NCBI RefSeq assembly: GCF_004022465.1
Contig: NZ_SAVA01000002.1
Location: 437,306 to 501,305 of the forward strand
Direction of reading: 5' to 3'
Source: Rhodobacter huangdaonensis
GTDB taxonomy: Bacteria; Pseudomonadota; Alphaproteobacteria; Rhodobacterales; Rhodobacteraceae
Length of the DNA stretch: 64,000 bases
The position numbers and the translations under genes are program-made. Under the pieces are notes generated by a model. It was not told the origin of the DNA and ran no database searches. It was given only the letters and a program-made list of their open reading frames with translations. This document shows, piece by piece, positions 16,184 through 25,501 of this stretch. The stretch's first letter is position 1; every line of letters starts with the position of its first letter.

Positions 16184-16801
16184 TCAATTGTCCGGGGGCA
16201 GGATGCCCAGCCCCCGCAGATAGATGCCGATGCCGCTTTCCAGCAGGTCCTCGGGCGCCCAGGGCCCGGCGCTGCCGGGGGCGGCGCGGGCGAAAAGCTC
16301 GACCACGCCATGGCTCATCGCGCGCACATGGGCGGCGACCATGCTGGCGGGGGGGCGGCGGGCGGCGGGCAGGGAGGAGAGCAGCACCTCGGTGGCGCGC
16401 AGCATCACCGCCTCGGCCCGTGCCGCCCCGGCCGCAAGCTCGGGCGAGCGGTTCGGCGCGATGCCGCTTTCGAACATCGCCACGTAATGGCCCGGGAAGC
16501 GGCGGGCGAAGGCGAGATAGGCCCGCCCGGTCGCACCGAAGGCCGCAAGCGGCGCCGGCGCGCCGCCGTTCCAGGCGTGCTCCATCACGTCGGCGAAGAT
16601 CGCATAGCCCTGCCGCGCGCATTCGGCGATCAGGTCCTCGCGCCCGGCGAAATGGCGATAGACCGCGGCCGGCGTCACGCCGGCGCGCTTCGCTGCCTCC
16701 GACAGCGTGAAGCCGCCCGGGCCCTGCGCCTGGATCAGCTCGAGCGCGGCCTCGACCAGCGCCTGGCGCAGGTTGCCGTGATGGTAGCCCTGCTTAGCCA
16801 T
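16184..16801 (-). CDS. TetR/AcrR family regulator
   Basis: A 205-residue repressor. The N-terminal helix-turn-helix is clear (GGFTLSEAAKRAGVTPAAVYRHFAGREDL), and the C-terminal half resembles the WHG-type ligand domain (AMSHGVVELF). Its start overlaps the end of ppk2 by eight bases, and the aminotransferase follows. It probably regulates its own operon; the ligand is unknown. Confidence 0.93.
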   Translation of the reverse strand: MAKQGYHHGNLRQALVEAALELIQAQGPGGFTLSEAAKRAGVTPAAVYRHFAGREDLIAECARQGYAIFADVMEHAWNGGAPAPLAAFGATGRAYLAFARRFPGHYVAMFESGIAPNRSPELAAGAARAEAVMLRATEVLLSSLPAARRPPASMVAAHVRAMSHGVVELFARAAPGSAGPWAPEDLLESGIGIYLRGLGILPPDN

Positions 16802-17732
16802 TCAGGATGTCGAGACCGCCACAGATCCTGCCGTCGATCTCGCCGATCGCCTTGCGGTCCTTGCGCGCGAACTCGACCGCGCCGAGCACGGTCTGGATCG
16901 CGGCGATGCGGGCGCGCATCTTGTCGTCCGAGCGGATCACCGTCCAGGGCGCCGAGACGGTGTGCGAGCGTTCGAGGGTTTCCCTGATCGCCGCGGTGTA
17001 GTCGTCCCATTTCTTCAGCCCCTCGACGTCGACCCAGCTCAGCTTCCACTGCTTGAGTGGGTCCTTCTCGCGGTCGAGAAAGCGCTTGAGCTGCTCGGCG
17101 CGGTCGACCGAGAGCCAGATCTTCACGAGGATCACCTCCTCGTCGACCAGCATCTTCTCGAAATCGGGAAGCTGGGTGAAGAAGCGTTCGCGCTGCGCGT
17201 CGGTGCAGAAGCCGAAGACCTTCTCGACCACGCCGCGGTTGTACCACGAGCGGTCGAAGATCGCGATCTCGCCGGCCGCCGGCAGCCAGTCGACGTAGCG
17301 CTGGAAATACCATTGCGTCGCCTCGCGCTCGTTCGCCTTGGGCAGGGCGACGACATAGGCCGAGCGCGGGTTCAGGTTCTCGCGCAGCCGGTCGATGGTG
17401 CCGCCCTTGCCGGCGGCGTCGCGGCCCTCGAACAGCACCACAAGCCGTCGCCCGGTGGCCTTCAGATCCCACAGCATCTTCACCAGCTCGATCTGAAGCG
17501 CCGCCATCTGCGCCTCGCAATCCTTCTTCTTCATCTCCTCGCGGTAGGGGTAGGACTTCGACAGGATCTCGTCCTTGTCGGCGGTCTCGATCGCCTTGCG
17601 CACCGCCTCGGGCGCCTCGGTCTTCAGGTATTTGGTGATATCGCCGACGAAGGGGATGCCCTCGCCCTTCGCCGTCGCGGCCACCGCCTTGGGCAGGGCG
17701 ACCTTGTCGTCGGGTTTCTTGTCCTTGCCCAT
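16794..17732 (-). CDS. ppk2: Polyphosphate kinase 2
   Basis: A 312-residue PPK2-family enzyme that moves phosphate between polyphosphate and nucleoside diphosphates (or monophosphates). It has a Walker A segment (FEGRDAAGKGG), the lid region after it, and the Walker B/lid motif FDRSWYNR. Single-domain length fits class I PPK2. The start at 17732 is chosen because GGGAGGG lies just upstream; a start at 17759 would add nine residues. It is the first gene of an operon with a TetR regulator and an aminotransferase. Confidence 0.93.
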   Translation of the reverse strand: MGKDKKPDDKVALPKAVAATAKGEGIPFVGDITKYLKTEAPEAVRKAIETADKDEILSKSYPYREEMKKKDCEAQMAALQIELVKMLWDLKATGRRLVVLFEGRDAAGKGGTIDRLRENLNPRSAYVVALPKANEREATQWYFQRYVDWLPAAGEIAIFDRSWYNRGVVEKVFGFCTDAQRERFFTQLPDFEKMLVDEEVILVKIWLSVDRAEQLKRFLDREKDPLKQWKLSWVDVEGLKKWDDYTAAIRETLERSHTVSAPWTVIRSDDKMRARIAAIQTVLGAVEFARKDRKAIGEIDGRICGGLDILNG

Positions 17733-17820
17733 GGTGCCCTCCCGCGGTGATGTGAACATGCATCACTATAGGCCGCGGGCGGGCGGCCGCAAGCCGGGCG
17801 CCCCGCGCCCGGCCGGGGGC

Positions 17821-18741
17821 TCAGCAGCCGATCTTCGCCAGATCGTAGGGCGTGTCCTGATAGATCTGGTTGATCCAGTTGCCGTAAAGCAGATGCGCAT
17901 GGCTGCGCCAGCGGTTCAGCGGCATCTGCGTCGGGTCGTCGTCGGGGTAGTAGTTCCTCGGCACGTTGATCGCCTTGCCGGCCTCGACGTCGCGGTCATA
18001 TTCTTCCTTCAGCGTGCCGCTGTCATATTCGAAGTGGTTGAAGATGTAGAGCGCACGATGCGCGCCATCCTCGACCAGACAGGGGCCGGTCTCGTCCGAG
18101 GCGATCAGCGTGGTCAGCCCGGCCGCGTCGATCTCGTCCTGATGCATCTCGGTCCAGCGGCTGACGGGCACAAGGACGTCGTCCGAGAAGCCGCGCAGAT
18201 AGGGCGAGGTCGGCGCGAGGTTGCGGTGGCGGAAGCAGCCGAAGGCCTTGTGGGCAAGGGCGTGCTTCTGGATGCCGTGGAAATGATAGGCCATCGCCAT
18301 GCCGCCCCAGCACACGCCGAAGGTCGAGAAGACATGGCTCTGCGTCCAGTCGAAGATCCGGCTGATCTCGTCCCAGTAGGTCACCTCCTCGAACGGGATC
18401 TTCTCGATCGGGGCGCCGGTGATGATCAGCCCGTCGAATTTCTCGCCGGTCGCCTCGACCTCCTCGAACGAGCGATAGAAGGTCTCCATATGCTCGGCCG
18501 CGGTGTTCTTCGTCTGATGCGAGGTGATCCGGATCAGCTGAAAGTCGATCTGGATCGGCGTCGCGCCGATCAGCCGGGCGAACTGGTTCTCGGTCTGGAT
18601 CTTCTTCGGCATCAGGTTCAGCAGGCCGATGCGCAAGGGCCGGATTTCCTGTCGCGCCGCGCGTTCGGGCGTCATCACCATCACGCCTTCCCGCGACAGG
18701 ATCTCGAATGCGGGGAGGGTTTCGGGAAGGGTGACAGGCAT
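17821..18741 (-). CDS. metA: Homoserine O-acetyltransferase (MetA family)
   Basis: A 306-residue acyltransferase of methionine synthesis. FGVCWGG holds the catalytic Cys (about residue 142) and FNHFEYD the His/Glu pair. In TGAPIEKIPFEEVTYW a Glu occupies the position that is Gly in E. coli MetA; in characterised family members Glu there favours acetyl-CoA over succinyl-CoA, so this is probably the acetyl-transferring form. It follows an ATPase gene by 55 bases, and no canonical SAM-II riboswitch was found in that gap. Confidence 0.93.
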   Translation of the reverse strand: MPVTLPETLPAFEILSREGVMVMTPERAARQEIRPLRIGLLNLMPKKIQTENQFARLIGATPIQIDFQLIRITSHQTKNTAAEHMETFYRSFEEVEATGEKFDGLIITGAPIEKIPFEEVTYWDEISRIFDWTQSHVFSTFGVCWGGMAMAYHFHGIQKHALAHKAFGCFRHRNLAPTSPYLRGFSDDVLVPVSRWTEMHQDEIDAAGLTTLIASDETGPCLVEDGAHRALYIFNHFEYDSGTLKEEYDRDVEAGKAINVPRNYYPDDDPTQMPLNRWRSHAHLLYGNWINQIYQDTPYDLAKIGC

Positions 18742-18796
18742 GATGTTTCCGATACTTGCAGTGAGATCTTGAAGTGATGCTTGAACTGGTCCGGGG

Positions 18797-19657
18797 TCAG
18801 GCGGGAAGGGTTTCTGCGATCAGGGATATAAAATCCTTCTCGTCGCGGACAAGGGCGACCTGCTCGGCGGTGACGGTCACGCCCCAGTTCCGCGCCATCG
18901 CCGCATAGCGCGGCTGGCGGTGATCGAGCGCCTGCCGGTAGGTCCAGCGCACGAAATCGTCGGGGTCGACCTCGTCCTCGCGCAGGCCGCGCTCGACGCG
19001 GTACTGCACCCATTTGCGGTCGAGGAAGTCGGGCGAGTAATACATCGGCTTCGGCGCGCGGTCGAAGCGGCGCACGAGCTCGTCGGTATGCGCCGCCGAG
19101 CCCTCGATCCAGACCATCAGCAGGTTCTTCGACAGCGCGGTGAGGATCGGGTCGGCCGGGTCGGCGGGGTCCACCACCTCGCAGATCGAGCCCCCCGAGT
19201 CGCAGACGAAATTCGGGATCCGGTAGATCTCCTCGGCGCGGCGGATGAAATAGGGGGTGTCGAGCAGCGCCGCCTGTTCGGCCAGCCGGTGCTGGGTCTG
19301 GCGCCGCTCATATTCCTCGAGCTCGAGCCCGCCGCGGGCGGCCGAGCCGGGCTTGCCGAGATAGGTGGAGAGCGGCGCGAGATTGTCGAAGGTGATGTTC
19401 GAGGCGATATAGACCGAATCCGACAGCAGCAGTTCGGCGAGGAAGGGGTTCTTCATCGCCTCGCGCTTGAAGTTGTCGGCGATGTATTCGCCCATGTAGC
19501 GCGTGCCGATGCGGTAATCGACCGAGTAGTGGAACCAGCCCGACCCCGCGCCGCGCAGCATTGACGCCAGATAGGTCTTGCCCAGCCCCGACATGCCGAA
19601 CAGAAGCACCCGCTTGCGCGCGCTCGCCAGCCAGTCCGCCCGATTGCGATAGATCAT
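18797..19657 (-). CDS. P-loop ATPase, unknown function, upstream of metA
   Basis: A 286-residue protein with an N-terminal Walker A (FGMSGLGKTYLA). A short conserved block follows (GSGWFHYSVDYRIGTRYMGEYI). DSGGSICEVVD lies in the middle, and the C-terminal half is rich in Asp, Arg and Trp. It appears to be a conserved alphaproteobacterial protein of unknown function. Its gap to metA (55 bases) is short enough for co-transcription. A methionine-related role would be guessed from position only. Confidence 0.75.
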   Translation of the reverse strand: MIYRNRADWLASARKRVLLFGMSGLGKTYLASMLRGAGSGWFHYSVDYRIGTRYMGEYIADNFKREAMKNPFLAELLLSDSVYIASNITFDNLAPLSTYLGKPGSAARGGLELEEYERRQTQHRLAEQAALLDTPYFIRRAEEIYRIPNFVCDSGGSICEVVDPADPADPILTALSKNLLMVWIEGSAAHTDELVRRFDRAPKPMYYSPDFLDRKWVQYRVERGLREDEVDPDDFVRWTYRQALDHRQPRYAAMARNWGVTVTAEQVALVRDEKDFISLIAETLPA

Positions 19658-19726
19658 CCGAACCCCCGTGTTTCGCCCCGTTTAGCGCGCGCGGCGGGCG
19701 CCGTCACGGGGTTTCGGGCAAAGGCG

Positions 19727-19750
19727 AAGGCCCCGCCGGGGCGGGGCCTT
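19727..19750 (-). terminator. Terminator after the FadL-type gene
   Basis: An 11-bp perfect stem, AAGGCCCCGCC with its complement, has a two-base loop (19738-19739). The T run on the minus strand is weak. Confidence 0.6.
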
Positions 19751-19794
19751 GCCGGTTTCGTGCCGGTCCTTGCGGATCTGCCAGCCGTCGTGGA

Positions 19795-20904
19795 TCAGAA
19801 GGTGATGCCGACGCGGACGCCGGCGGCGACGGCATGGTTGTCGGTGAAGTTCGCGCGGGCCGTGTCGCGGGTCTGGGCATCGGCATCGCCGAGCCACAGA
19901 TAGCGCACCGCACCGGTGACCTTGACGTTCTCGTGGGTGTAGACCGCAGCCAGGCCGATGCCCTTGTAACCGCGCGTCGGCGCGAGCGGCGAGACGAGCT
20001 TGTTGTCACCGCCACCGCCCTCGTACATCAGGAAGGCCGAGCCGGACCAGGCATCGGTGAACTTGTGCCCGACGCCGAGCGTGTAGCTGGTCGAGTTGTT
20101 CAGGTTGACGAGGCCACCGCCGGTGGTGGCGGTGAACCAGGCCGGGTCGATCTGGAACTGGCTCCAGTGCACCCAGCGGACCGAGCCGAAGACCAGCCAG
20201 TCGGGCGCGACGCCGGTCTGGAAGTCGAGCGTCACCGCCTCGGGCGTGTCGACTTCGGTCGTGCCGGCGGCAACGGTGGTGGTGCCCATCCTCTCGGTGG
20301 TGTCGAACTTGTGGGTCACCTTCGACTGGTAGGTCAGGGCGACGCGCAGCGCGATTTCCGGCTTCTCATAGGCGGCGCCGAGCGAATAGCCCGCGGCCCA
20401 GTCGTTCGAGAAGCGGGCGCTGTAGCCAGAGATCGCGCCATAGGCGAGCCCGTTCAGCTTGATCACGGCCGAGGCGTCGGACAGCCGCACGCCGCCATGC
20501 ACCGACCAGTTGTCATCGAACTTGTAGCGCATCAGCGCGGTGTAGCCCTCGGACTGCACGTTCACGTTGGTGCCGGCGAATTCAAGGGCGCCGCTGGTCG
20601 GATATTCGATGTTCGCGCCATAGAAATGGTCGTACATCAGCGCCATCGACAGCTTGTCGTTGAACTCATGCTTGTAGGCAAAGCCGGGCAGGTAGTGGTT
20701 GCGCGCCACGCCGCCGGTGTCCTGACCGGTGATCACCCCCACGCCATCCACCGACGGACGGATCCGGCCATAGGACAGTTCGACGTAATTCTTGCCTTTC
20801 TCGAACAGCACGCCGACCGACTGCGTGGACCGTTCGATCCCGCCGGCGGACACCGCTCCCGCGCTGAGGGCGAGCAGGCTTGCCCCCATAAGAATGTGTT
20901 TCAT
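19795..20904 (-). CDS. FadL/OmpP1 family outer-membrane transporter
   Basis: A 369-residue outer-membrane barrel with a signal peptide (MKHILMGASLLALSAGAVSAG). It carries the FadL-type early segment (GGIERSTQSVGVLFEKG) and repeated amphipathic strands, ending in GITF, the aromatic C-terminus needed for barrel assembly. The family takes up long-chain fatty acids and other hydrophobic compounds. It is a single gene with a terminator hairpin downstream and a long upstream gap. Confidence 0.9.
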   Translation of the reverse strand: MKHILMGASLLALSAGAVSAGGIERSTQSVGVLFEKGKNYVELSYGRIRPSVDGVGVITGQDTGGVARNHYLPGFAYKHEFNDKLSMALMYDHFYGANIEYPTSGALEFAGTNVNVQSEGYTALMRYKFDDNWSVHGGVRLSDASAVIKLNGLAYGAISGYSARFSNDWAAGYSLGAAYEKPEIALRVALTYQSKVTHKFDTTERMGTTTVAAGTTEVDTPEAVTLDFQTGVAPDWLVFGSVRWVHWSQFQIDPAWFTATTGGGLVNLNNSTSYTLGVGHKFTDAWSGSAFLMYEGGGGDNKLVSPLAPTRGYKGIGLAAVYTHENVKVTGAVRYLWLGDADAQTRDTARANFTDNHAVAAGVRVGITF

Positions 20905-21431
20905 TTGAACCTCTTCCCTAGAGTGTGAGACCTCTCTCCACGCCCGACCGTAGCATGACGCAAAGGTGAATCAATTCGGCCTGCGGCCTTACGTCGCGTC
21001 GCGAGGGGATGCTGCAGTGCAGCTTGTGACCGCCGCGCCACGACAAGTGTGAAAACGCGGCATGCCGCCCCGGTTGCGCGGCTGAAAGCGGTCGGGGCGA
21101 GGCGCGACAGCGCGCCCGCAGCCCGGGCTGGCCGGTGGCGTGGCGGCCGGCGCGGGAAGGGATGTCATCCTGTCTCTCCTGACTCCGGGGGCCGTGGTGG
21201 TGCGTCCGATCAAGCCTGAAGGAGGTGACTCATCGCTTAACGGATGCCATGGAGCCGATCGCCGTCACGACTTTCGACATCCAGCCAACAGCGCGGGCCT
21301 CGGCGTGCCGGGGCGGGCGGTCCGGCTGCGGCGATCGGCCCGGCTTTTCCTTGGCGGCGAAATATTGCAGTCTTCCGCGCGTCCGCCGGCAAAATCCGCA
21401 CGGGCAGGCACAGACAGCGCACGAGGACAGC
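20905..21431. other. Gene-free divergent promoter region
   Basis: 527 bases between the FadL-type gene and the TDT transporter. Open frames here are short and look like shadows. It must hold the promoters of both flanking genes, but no confident elements were identified. Confidence 0.5.
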
Positions 21432-22397
21432 ATGGCCTTCCACCCCCCGAAACCCACGCCCAAGGGGCTGTGGCGGCGCACGCCGCCGGCGATCTTTCCG
21501 GCGACGCTCGGCCTGCTGGGCCTTGCGCTCGGCTGGCGTCGCGGCGTCGGGCAGTTCGCGCTGCCGCCGGGGCTGGCGGATCTGTTCCTCGGCGCGGTGA
21601 CGCTGTTCGCGCTCTTCGCGCTGCTGACCTATGTGGTGAAGCTGATGCGCCGCCCGGCCGTGGTGCTCGAGGATCTGCGGATCCTGCCCGGCCGTGCTGG
21701 GCTGGCGGCGGCGGTGCTCTGCCTCTACCTGCTGGCGCTTGTCTTTGCGCCGCTCTCGCCCGCGCAGGCCCGGCCGATCCTGATCCTCGGCATCTTGGCC
21801 CATCTCGCGCTCACCGCCGCGGTGCTCTGGACCTTTGCCCATGGTCCGGCCGAGCAGCGCCGGGTGAACCCGGTCTGGCATCTGACCTTCACCGGCTGGA
21901 TCGTTGCCGCACTCGCCGCGCAGGGGCTGGGACTCGAGACGCTGGCGCTTGCCCTGTTCTGGTTGGCACTTCTGGCCGCGCTGGCGATCTGGAGTCTCTC
22001 GATCCGGCAGTTCGCCCGCGAAAGCGTGCCGGCGCCGCTCCGCCCGCTGCTGGCGATTCACCTTGCCCCCGCCGCGCTTCTGGGCAGCGTGGCGACCGGG
22101 TTCAATGCCGAGGGCATGGCGCTCGTCTTTGCCGCGCTGAGCGTGCTCCTGCTCGCGCTCTTCGTGATCCGCGCGCGCTGGCTGTTGTCGGCCGGCTTCA
22201 GCCCGCTCTGGGGGGCGCTGACCTTCCCGCTCGCCGCGACCGCGACCTTCTGGCTGGCACTTGGCGGCGCCTGGACGCTGCCCGGGGCGGTGCTGCTGGT
22301 GGCGGCGACCGTGATCATCGTGCCGATCGCGCTGCAGATCGCCAAGCTCTGGGCAAAGGGGACGCTTGCGATCAAAACCAACGCCGCCATCGCCTGA
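21432..22397 (+). CDS. TDT/SLAC1 family transporter
   Basis: A 321-residue membrane protein with about nine to ten hydrophobic helices, starting MAFHPPKPTPKGLWRRTPPA. The order of helices and the Pro/Arg-rich N-terminus fit the tellurite-resistance/dicarboxylate transporter (TehA, SLAC1-like) family. Those proteins export C4-dicarboxylates, sulphite or anions, and TehA confers tellurite resistance. The substrate here is unknown. Upstream frames that extend it are unlikely because of composition. Confidence 0.85.
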   Translation: MAFHPPKPTPKGLWRRTPPAIFPATLGLLGLALGWRRGVGQFALPPGLADLFLGAVTLFALFALLTYVVKLMRRPAVVLEDLRILPGRAGLAAAVLCLYLLALVFAPLSPAQARPILILGILAHLALTAAVLWTFAHGPAEQRRVNPVWHLTFTGWIVAALAAQGLGLETLALALFWLALLAALAIWSLSIRQFARESVPAPLRPLLAIHLAPAALLGSVATGFNAEGMALVFAALSVLLLALFVIRARWLLSAGFSPLWGALTFPLAATATFWLALGGAWTLPGAVLLVAATVIIVPIALQIAKLWAKGTLAIKTNAAIA

Positions 22398-22466
22398 GGG
22401 GGCTTGCATCCGGCACCGATGCGTGAAACAGGGGCGTGCCAAACGTAGCCTGCCAAGGAGATTCCG

Positions 22467-23915
22467 ATGCAGATTCGCGAGGCGCTCACCTTCGACGATG
22501 TTCTTCTCGTTCCCGCCGCTTCCTCGGTCCTGCCGTCGGAGGCCGATGTTTCGACCTTCGTGACGAAGACGATCCGGCTGAACATTCCGCTCTTGTCCTC
22601 CGCCATGGATACCGTGACCGAGGCGCCGATGGCCATTGCGCTGGCGCAGGCGGGCGGCATGGGGGTGATCCACCGCAACCTCACCGTCGCGCAGCAGGCC
22701 GAAGAGGTCAGCCGGGTGAAGCGTTTCGAAAGCGGCATCGTCTACAATCCGATCACGCTCACCCCCGAACAGACGCTCGCCGATGCGAAGGCGCTGGTCG
22801 CGCGCTACAACGTCTCGGGCTTCCCGGTGGTCGATGCCTCGGGCAAGGTCGTGGGCATCGTCACCAACCGTGACATGCGCTTTGCCACTGATGACCGCAC
22901 CCCGGTTGCGGCGATGATGACGCGCGACAACCTTGCGATCCTGCACGAGCCGGCCGACCGCGAAGAGGCGATGAACCTGATGAAGGCGCGCCGGATCGAG
23001 AAGCTTCTGGTCACTGACGGGCAGGGCAAGCTCACCGGGCTGTTGACGCTGAAGGACAGCGAGAAGTCGGTGCTGCACCCGCTCGCGACGAAGGACGGCA
23101 AGGGCCGGCTGCGCGCCGCCGCCGCCTCGACCGTGGGCGATGCGGGTTACGAGCGCAGCTGCGCGCTCGTCGATGCCGGCTGCGACCTGATCGTGATCGA
23201 CACCGCGCACGGCCATTCGGCGGGTGTCGCCATCGCCGTCGAGCGGATCAAGAAATACCGCGAGGACGTGCAGGTGGTGGCCGGCAACGTGGCGACGGCG
23301 GGGGCGACGAAGGCGCTGATCGGCGCCGGAGCGGATGCGGTCAAGGTCGGCATCGGCCCGGGCTCGATCTGCACCACGCGCATCGTCGCGGGCGTCGGTG
23401 TGCCGCAGCTCACCGCGATCATGGACGCCTGCTCGGGCGCGGGCGACGTGCCGATCATCGCCGATGGCGGCATCAAGTTCTCGGGCGATTTCTCGAAGGC
23501 GATCGCGGCGGGCGCAAGCTGCGCCATGGTCGGCTCGGCGATTGCCGGCACCGACGAGGCGCCGGGCGAGGTGATCCTGTATCAGGGCCGGTCGTACAAG
23601 TCCTATCGCGGCATGGGAAGCCTCGGCGCGATGGCGCGCGGCTCGGCCGACCGCTACTTCCAGAAGGACGCGGCGTCGGACAAGCTGGTGCCCGAGGGGA
23701 TCGAAGGGCAGGTGCCCTACAAGGGGCCGGTCGCAACGGTGCTGCACCAGATGGTGGGCGGTCTGCGCGCCTCGATGGGCTACACCGGCAACGCCACGAT
23801 CGCGCAGATGCGCGGCGGCTGCGAGTTCGTGCGCATCACCGGCGCCGGGCTGAAGGAAAGCCACGTGCACGACGTGCAGATCACCCGCGAAAGCCCGAAC
23901 TACCGGATCGGGTGA
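22467..23915 (+). CDS. guaB: IMP dehydrogenase
   Basis: A 482-residue enzyme oxidising IMP to XMP with NAD, the first committed step to GTP. The catalytic loop GPGSICTTR has Cys302. A CBS pair spans roughly residues 95-205. The N-terminus LTFDDVLLVPA and the mobile-flap region SLGAMARG are typical. AAGGAG lies before the start. A hairpin and a repeat element separate it from rsmB. No guaA is in this window. Confidence 0.97.
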   Translation: MQIREALTFDDVLLVPAASSVLPSEADVSTFVTKTIRLNIPLLSSAMDTVTEAPMAIALAQAGGMGVIHRNLTVAQQAEEVSRVKRFESGIVYNPITLTPEQTLADAKALVARYNVSGFPVVDASGKVVGIVTNRDMRFATDDRTPVAAMMTRDNLAILHEPADREEAMNLMKARRIEKLLVTDGQGKLTGLLTLKDSEKSVLHPLATKDGKGRLRAAAASTVGDAGYERSCALVDAGCDLIVIDTAHGHSAGVAIAVERIKKYREDVQVVAGNVATAGATKALIGAGADAVKVGIGPGSICTTRIVAGVGVPQLTAIMDACSGAGDVPIIADGGIKFSGDFSKAIAAGASCAMVGSAIAGTDEAPGEVILYQGRSYKSYRGMGSLGAMARGSADRYFQKDAASDKLVPEGIEGQVPYKGPVATVLHQMVGGLRASMGYTGNATIAQMRGGCEFVRITGAGLKESHVHDVQITRESPNYRIG

Positions 23916-23923
23916 GAGAGGAC

Positions 23924-23945
23924 CGGGGCGCGCATCGGCGCCCCG
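23924..23945 (+). terminator. Hairpin after guaB
   Basis: An 8-bp perfect stem (23924-23931 with 23938-23945) has a GCATCG loop. There is no T tract, so it may stabilise the mRNA end rather than terminate. Confidence 0.45.
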
Positions 23946-24072
23946 ATGAAACGCTCCGGTGGAGCGGTTCACCTCTCGGCCGCCCGGCGCGCAGGCGCCG
24001 GGCCGGCTGCCACCGCAAGCCCCGCATCCCGGTCGCAAAGCGCCCCGCATCGGCCTTGCGACACCGTCCAGA

Positions 24073-24210
24073 GAGGGGGCGCTGCCCCCTCGCGGCCAAG
24101 GCCGCTCACCCCCGAGGTATTTCGGCCAGGGAGAAAGCCCCTTTGGCTTTTTCTTGGCAAAACTACTCCGGGGGGTGAGGCCGCAGGCCGAGGGGGGCAG
24201 CGCCCCCCTT
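24073..24210. repeat. Intergenic palindromic repeats, copies B1 and B2
   Basis: 24073-24131 is an inverted, near-identical copy of the repeat at 14926-14990. 24149-24210 is a second, diverged copy in the direct orientation (TTCTTGGCAAAACTACTCCG, then the GGGGGC/GCCCCC hairpin). Together they form a head-to-head pair between guaB and rsmB. Confidence 0.8.
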
Positions 24211-24234
24211 CTTCCCGTCCCGAAAGGATCACCG

Positions 24235-25407
24235 ATGACCCCCGCCGCCCGTCTTGCCGCCGCAATCGCGATCCTCGAGCAGGTGCGGGAGGGCGCGCCG
24301 GCCGAGCGTGCGCTGACGAACTGGGGCCGGGCGAGCCGGTTTGCCGGCTCGGGCGACCGGGCGGCGGTGCGCGACCACGTCTTCGACGTGCTGCGCTGTC
24401 GCGGCAGTTTCGCCGCGCTTGGCGGTGGCGAGAGCGGGCGGGCGCTGGTGCTGGGGCTCGCCCGCGCGCAGGGGCTCGATATCGCGGCGCTGTTCACCGG
24501 CGAGGGCCATGCGCCGGCGCCGCTTTCCGCGCAGGAGGCGGCGCGGCTGGCGCAGCCGCTGCCCGACGAGGGCACCCTTGCCGATCTCGACTGGCCCGAC
24601 TGGCTGCGCCCGCAGCTGCAGGCCGATCTCGGCGCCGCTTATGCCGCGGTGAGTGCGCGGATGCGCGCCCGCGCGCCGGTCTTCCTGCGGGTGAACCTCG
24701 CGCGCGGCGACCGCGCCGCGGCGCAGGCGGCGCTGGCCCTCGAGGGCATCGCGACCCGCCCCGATCCGCTCGCCGAGACCGCGCTCGAGGTGACCGGGGG
24801 CGCGCGGCGGGTTCAGGCATCGGCCGCCTATCGCGACGGGCTGGTCGAGCTGCAGGATGCGGCCTCGCAGGCGGCGATCGCGCAGGTGCCGGTCGCGGCC
24901 GGGATGCGGGTGCTCGACTATTGTGCGGGCGGCGGCGGTAAGGCGCTGGCACTGGCCGCGCGCGCGCCGAAGGCGCGGATCGAGGCGCATGACATCGATC
25001 CCGGCCGGATGCGCGACATTCCGGTGCGTGCGGCGCGCGCGGGCGCGCGGATCTCGACCGTGGCGCCCGGGCGGCTGGGGCGGGACTATGACCTGGTCCT
25101 GGTCGATGCGCCCTGTTCGGGCTCGGGCACCTGGCGGCGCACGCCCGAGGCGAAATGGCGGCTGACGCCCGAACGGCTGGCGGAGCTTTGCACGCTGCAG
25201 GCGCAGATCCTGCGCGCGGCGGCGGCACGGGTGGCGCCGGGCGGGCGGCTGCTTTACATGACCTGTTCGCTGCTCGATGCCGAGAACGCGGCGCAGGTCG
25301 AGGCCTTCGTGCGCGAGACCGGCTGGCAGGTGGCCGAACAGCGCCGCTTCACCCCGCTGGACGGCGGCGACGGGTTTTTCGCGGCGCAGCTCGAACGCAG
25401 AGATTGA
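24235..25407 (+). CDS. rsmB: RsmB-type rRNA (cytosine-C5)-methyltransferase
   Basis: A 390-residue RNA m5C methyltransferase of the RsmB/NOP family. The N-terminal NusB-like helical region is followed by the Rossmann domain with the SAM-binding loop DYCAGGGGKALALA, motif IV VDAPCSGSGTWRR and motif VI YMTCSLL. The two catalytic cysteines (in APCS and TCS) are both present. AAGGA precedes the ATG at 24235. The upstream open frame covers the repeats and is not coding. The RsmB target is C967 of 16S rRNA in E. coli; the exact target here is inferred. Confidence 0.9.
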   Translation: MTPAARLAAAIAILEQVREGAPAERALTNWGRASRFAGSGDRAAVRDHVFDVLRCRGSFAALGGGESGRALVLGLARAQGLDIAALFTGEGHAPAPLSAQEAARLAQPLPDEGTLADLDWPDWLRPQLQADLGAAYAAVSARMRARAPVFLRVNLARGDRAAAQAALALEGIATRPDPLAETALEVTGGARRVQASAAYRDGLVELQDAASQAAIAQVPVAAGMRVLDYCAGGGGKALALAARAPKARIEAHDIDPGRMRDIPVRAARAGARISTVAPGRLGRDYDLVLVDAPCSGSGTWRRTPEAKWRLTPERLAELCTLQAQILRAAAARVAPGGRLLYMTCSLLDAENAAQVEAFVRETGWQVAEQRRFTPLDGGDGFFAAQLERRD

Positions 25408-25501
25408 CACGCCCGGAGGGTGTGTCTTCCATCGCGTTAAGGGGGCCTTAAGCCTTTTGTCCCCGAATGCTGGAAAGACGAATCTGCAAAGGACGAGGCA
25501 C

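Noticed and set aside
18742..18796. SAM-II riboswitch upstream of metA
   Set aside because: The leader has GATCTCACTGCAAGT with a short possible stem, but the conserved SAM-II stem and GCTAAA-type segment are absent, and the gap is only 55 bases.
21237..24575. 1112-residue minus-strand frame across the TDT and guaB genes
   Set aside because: Antisense shadow with no motifs; the sense strand genes are well supported.
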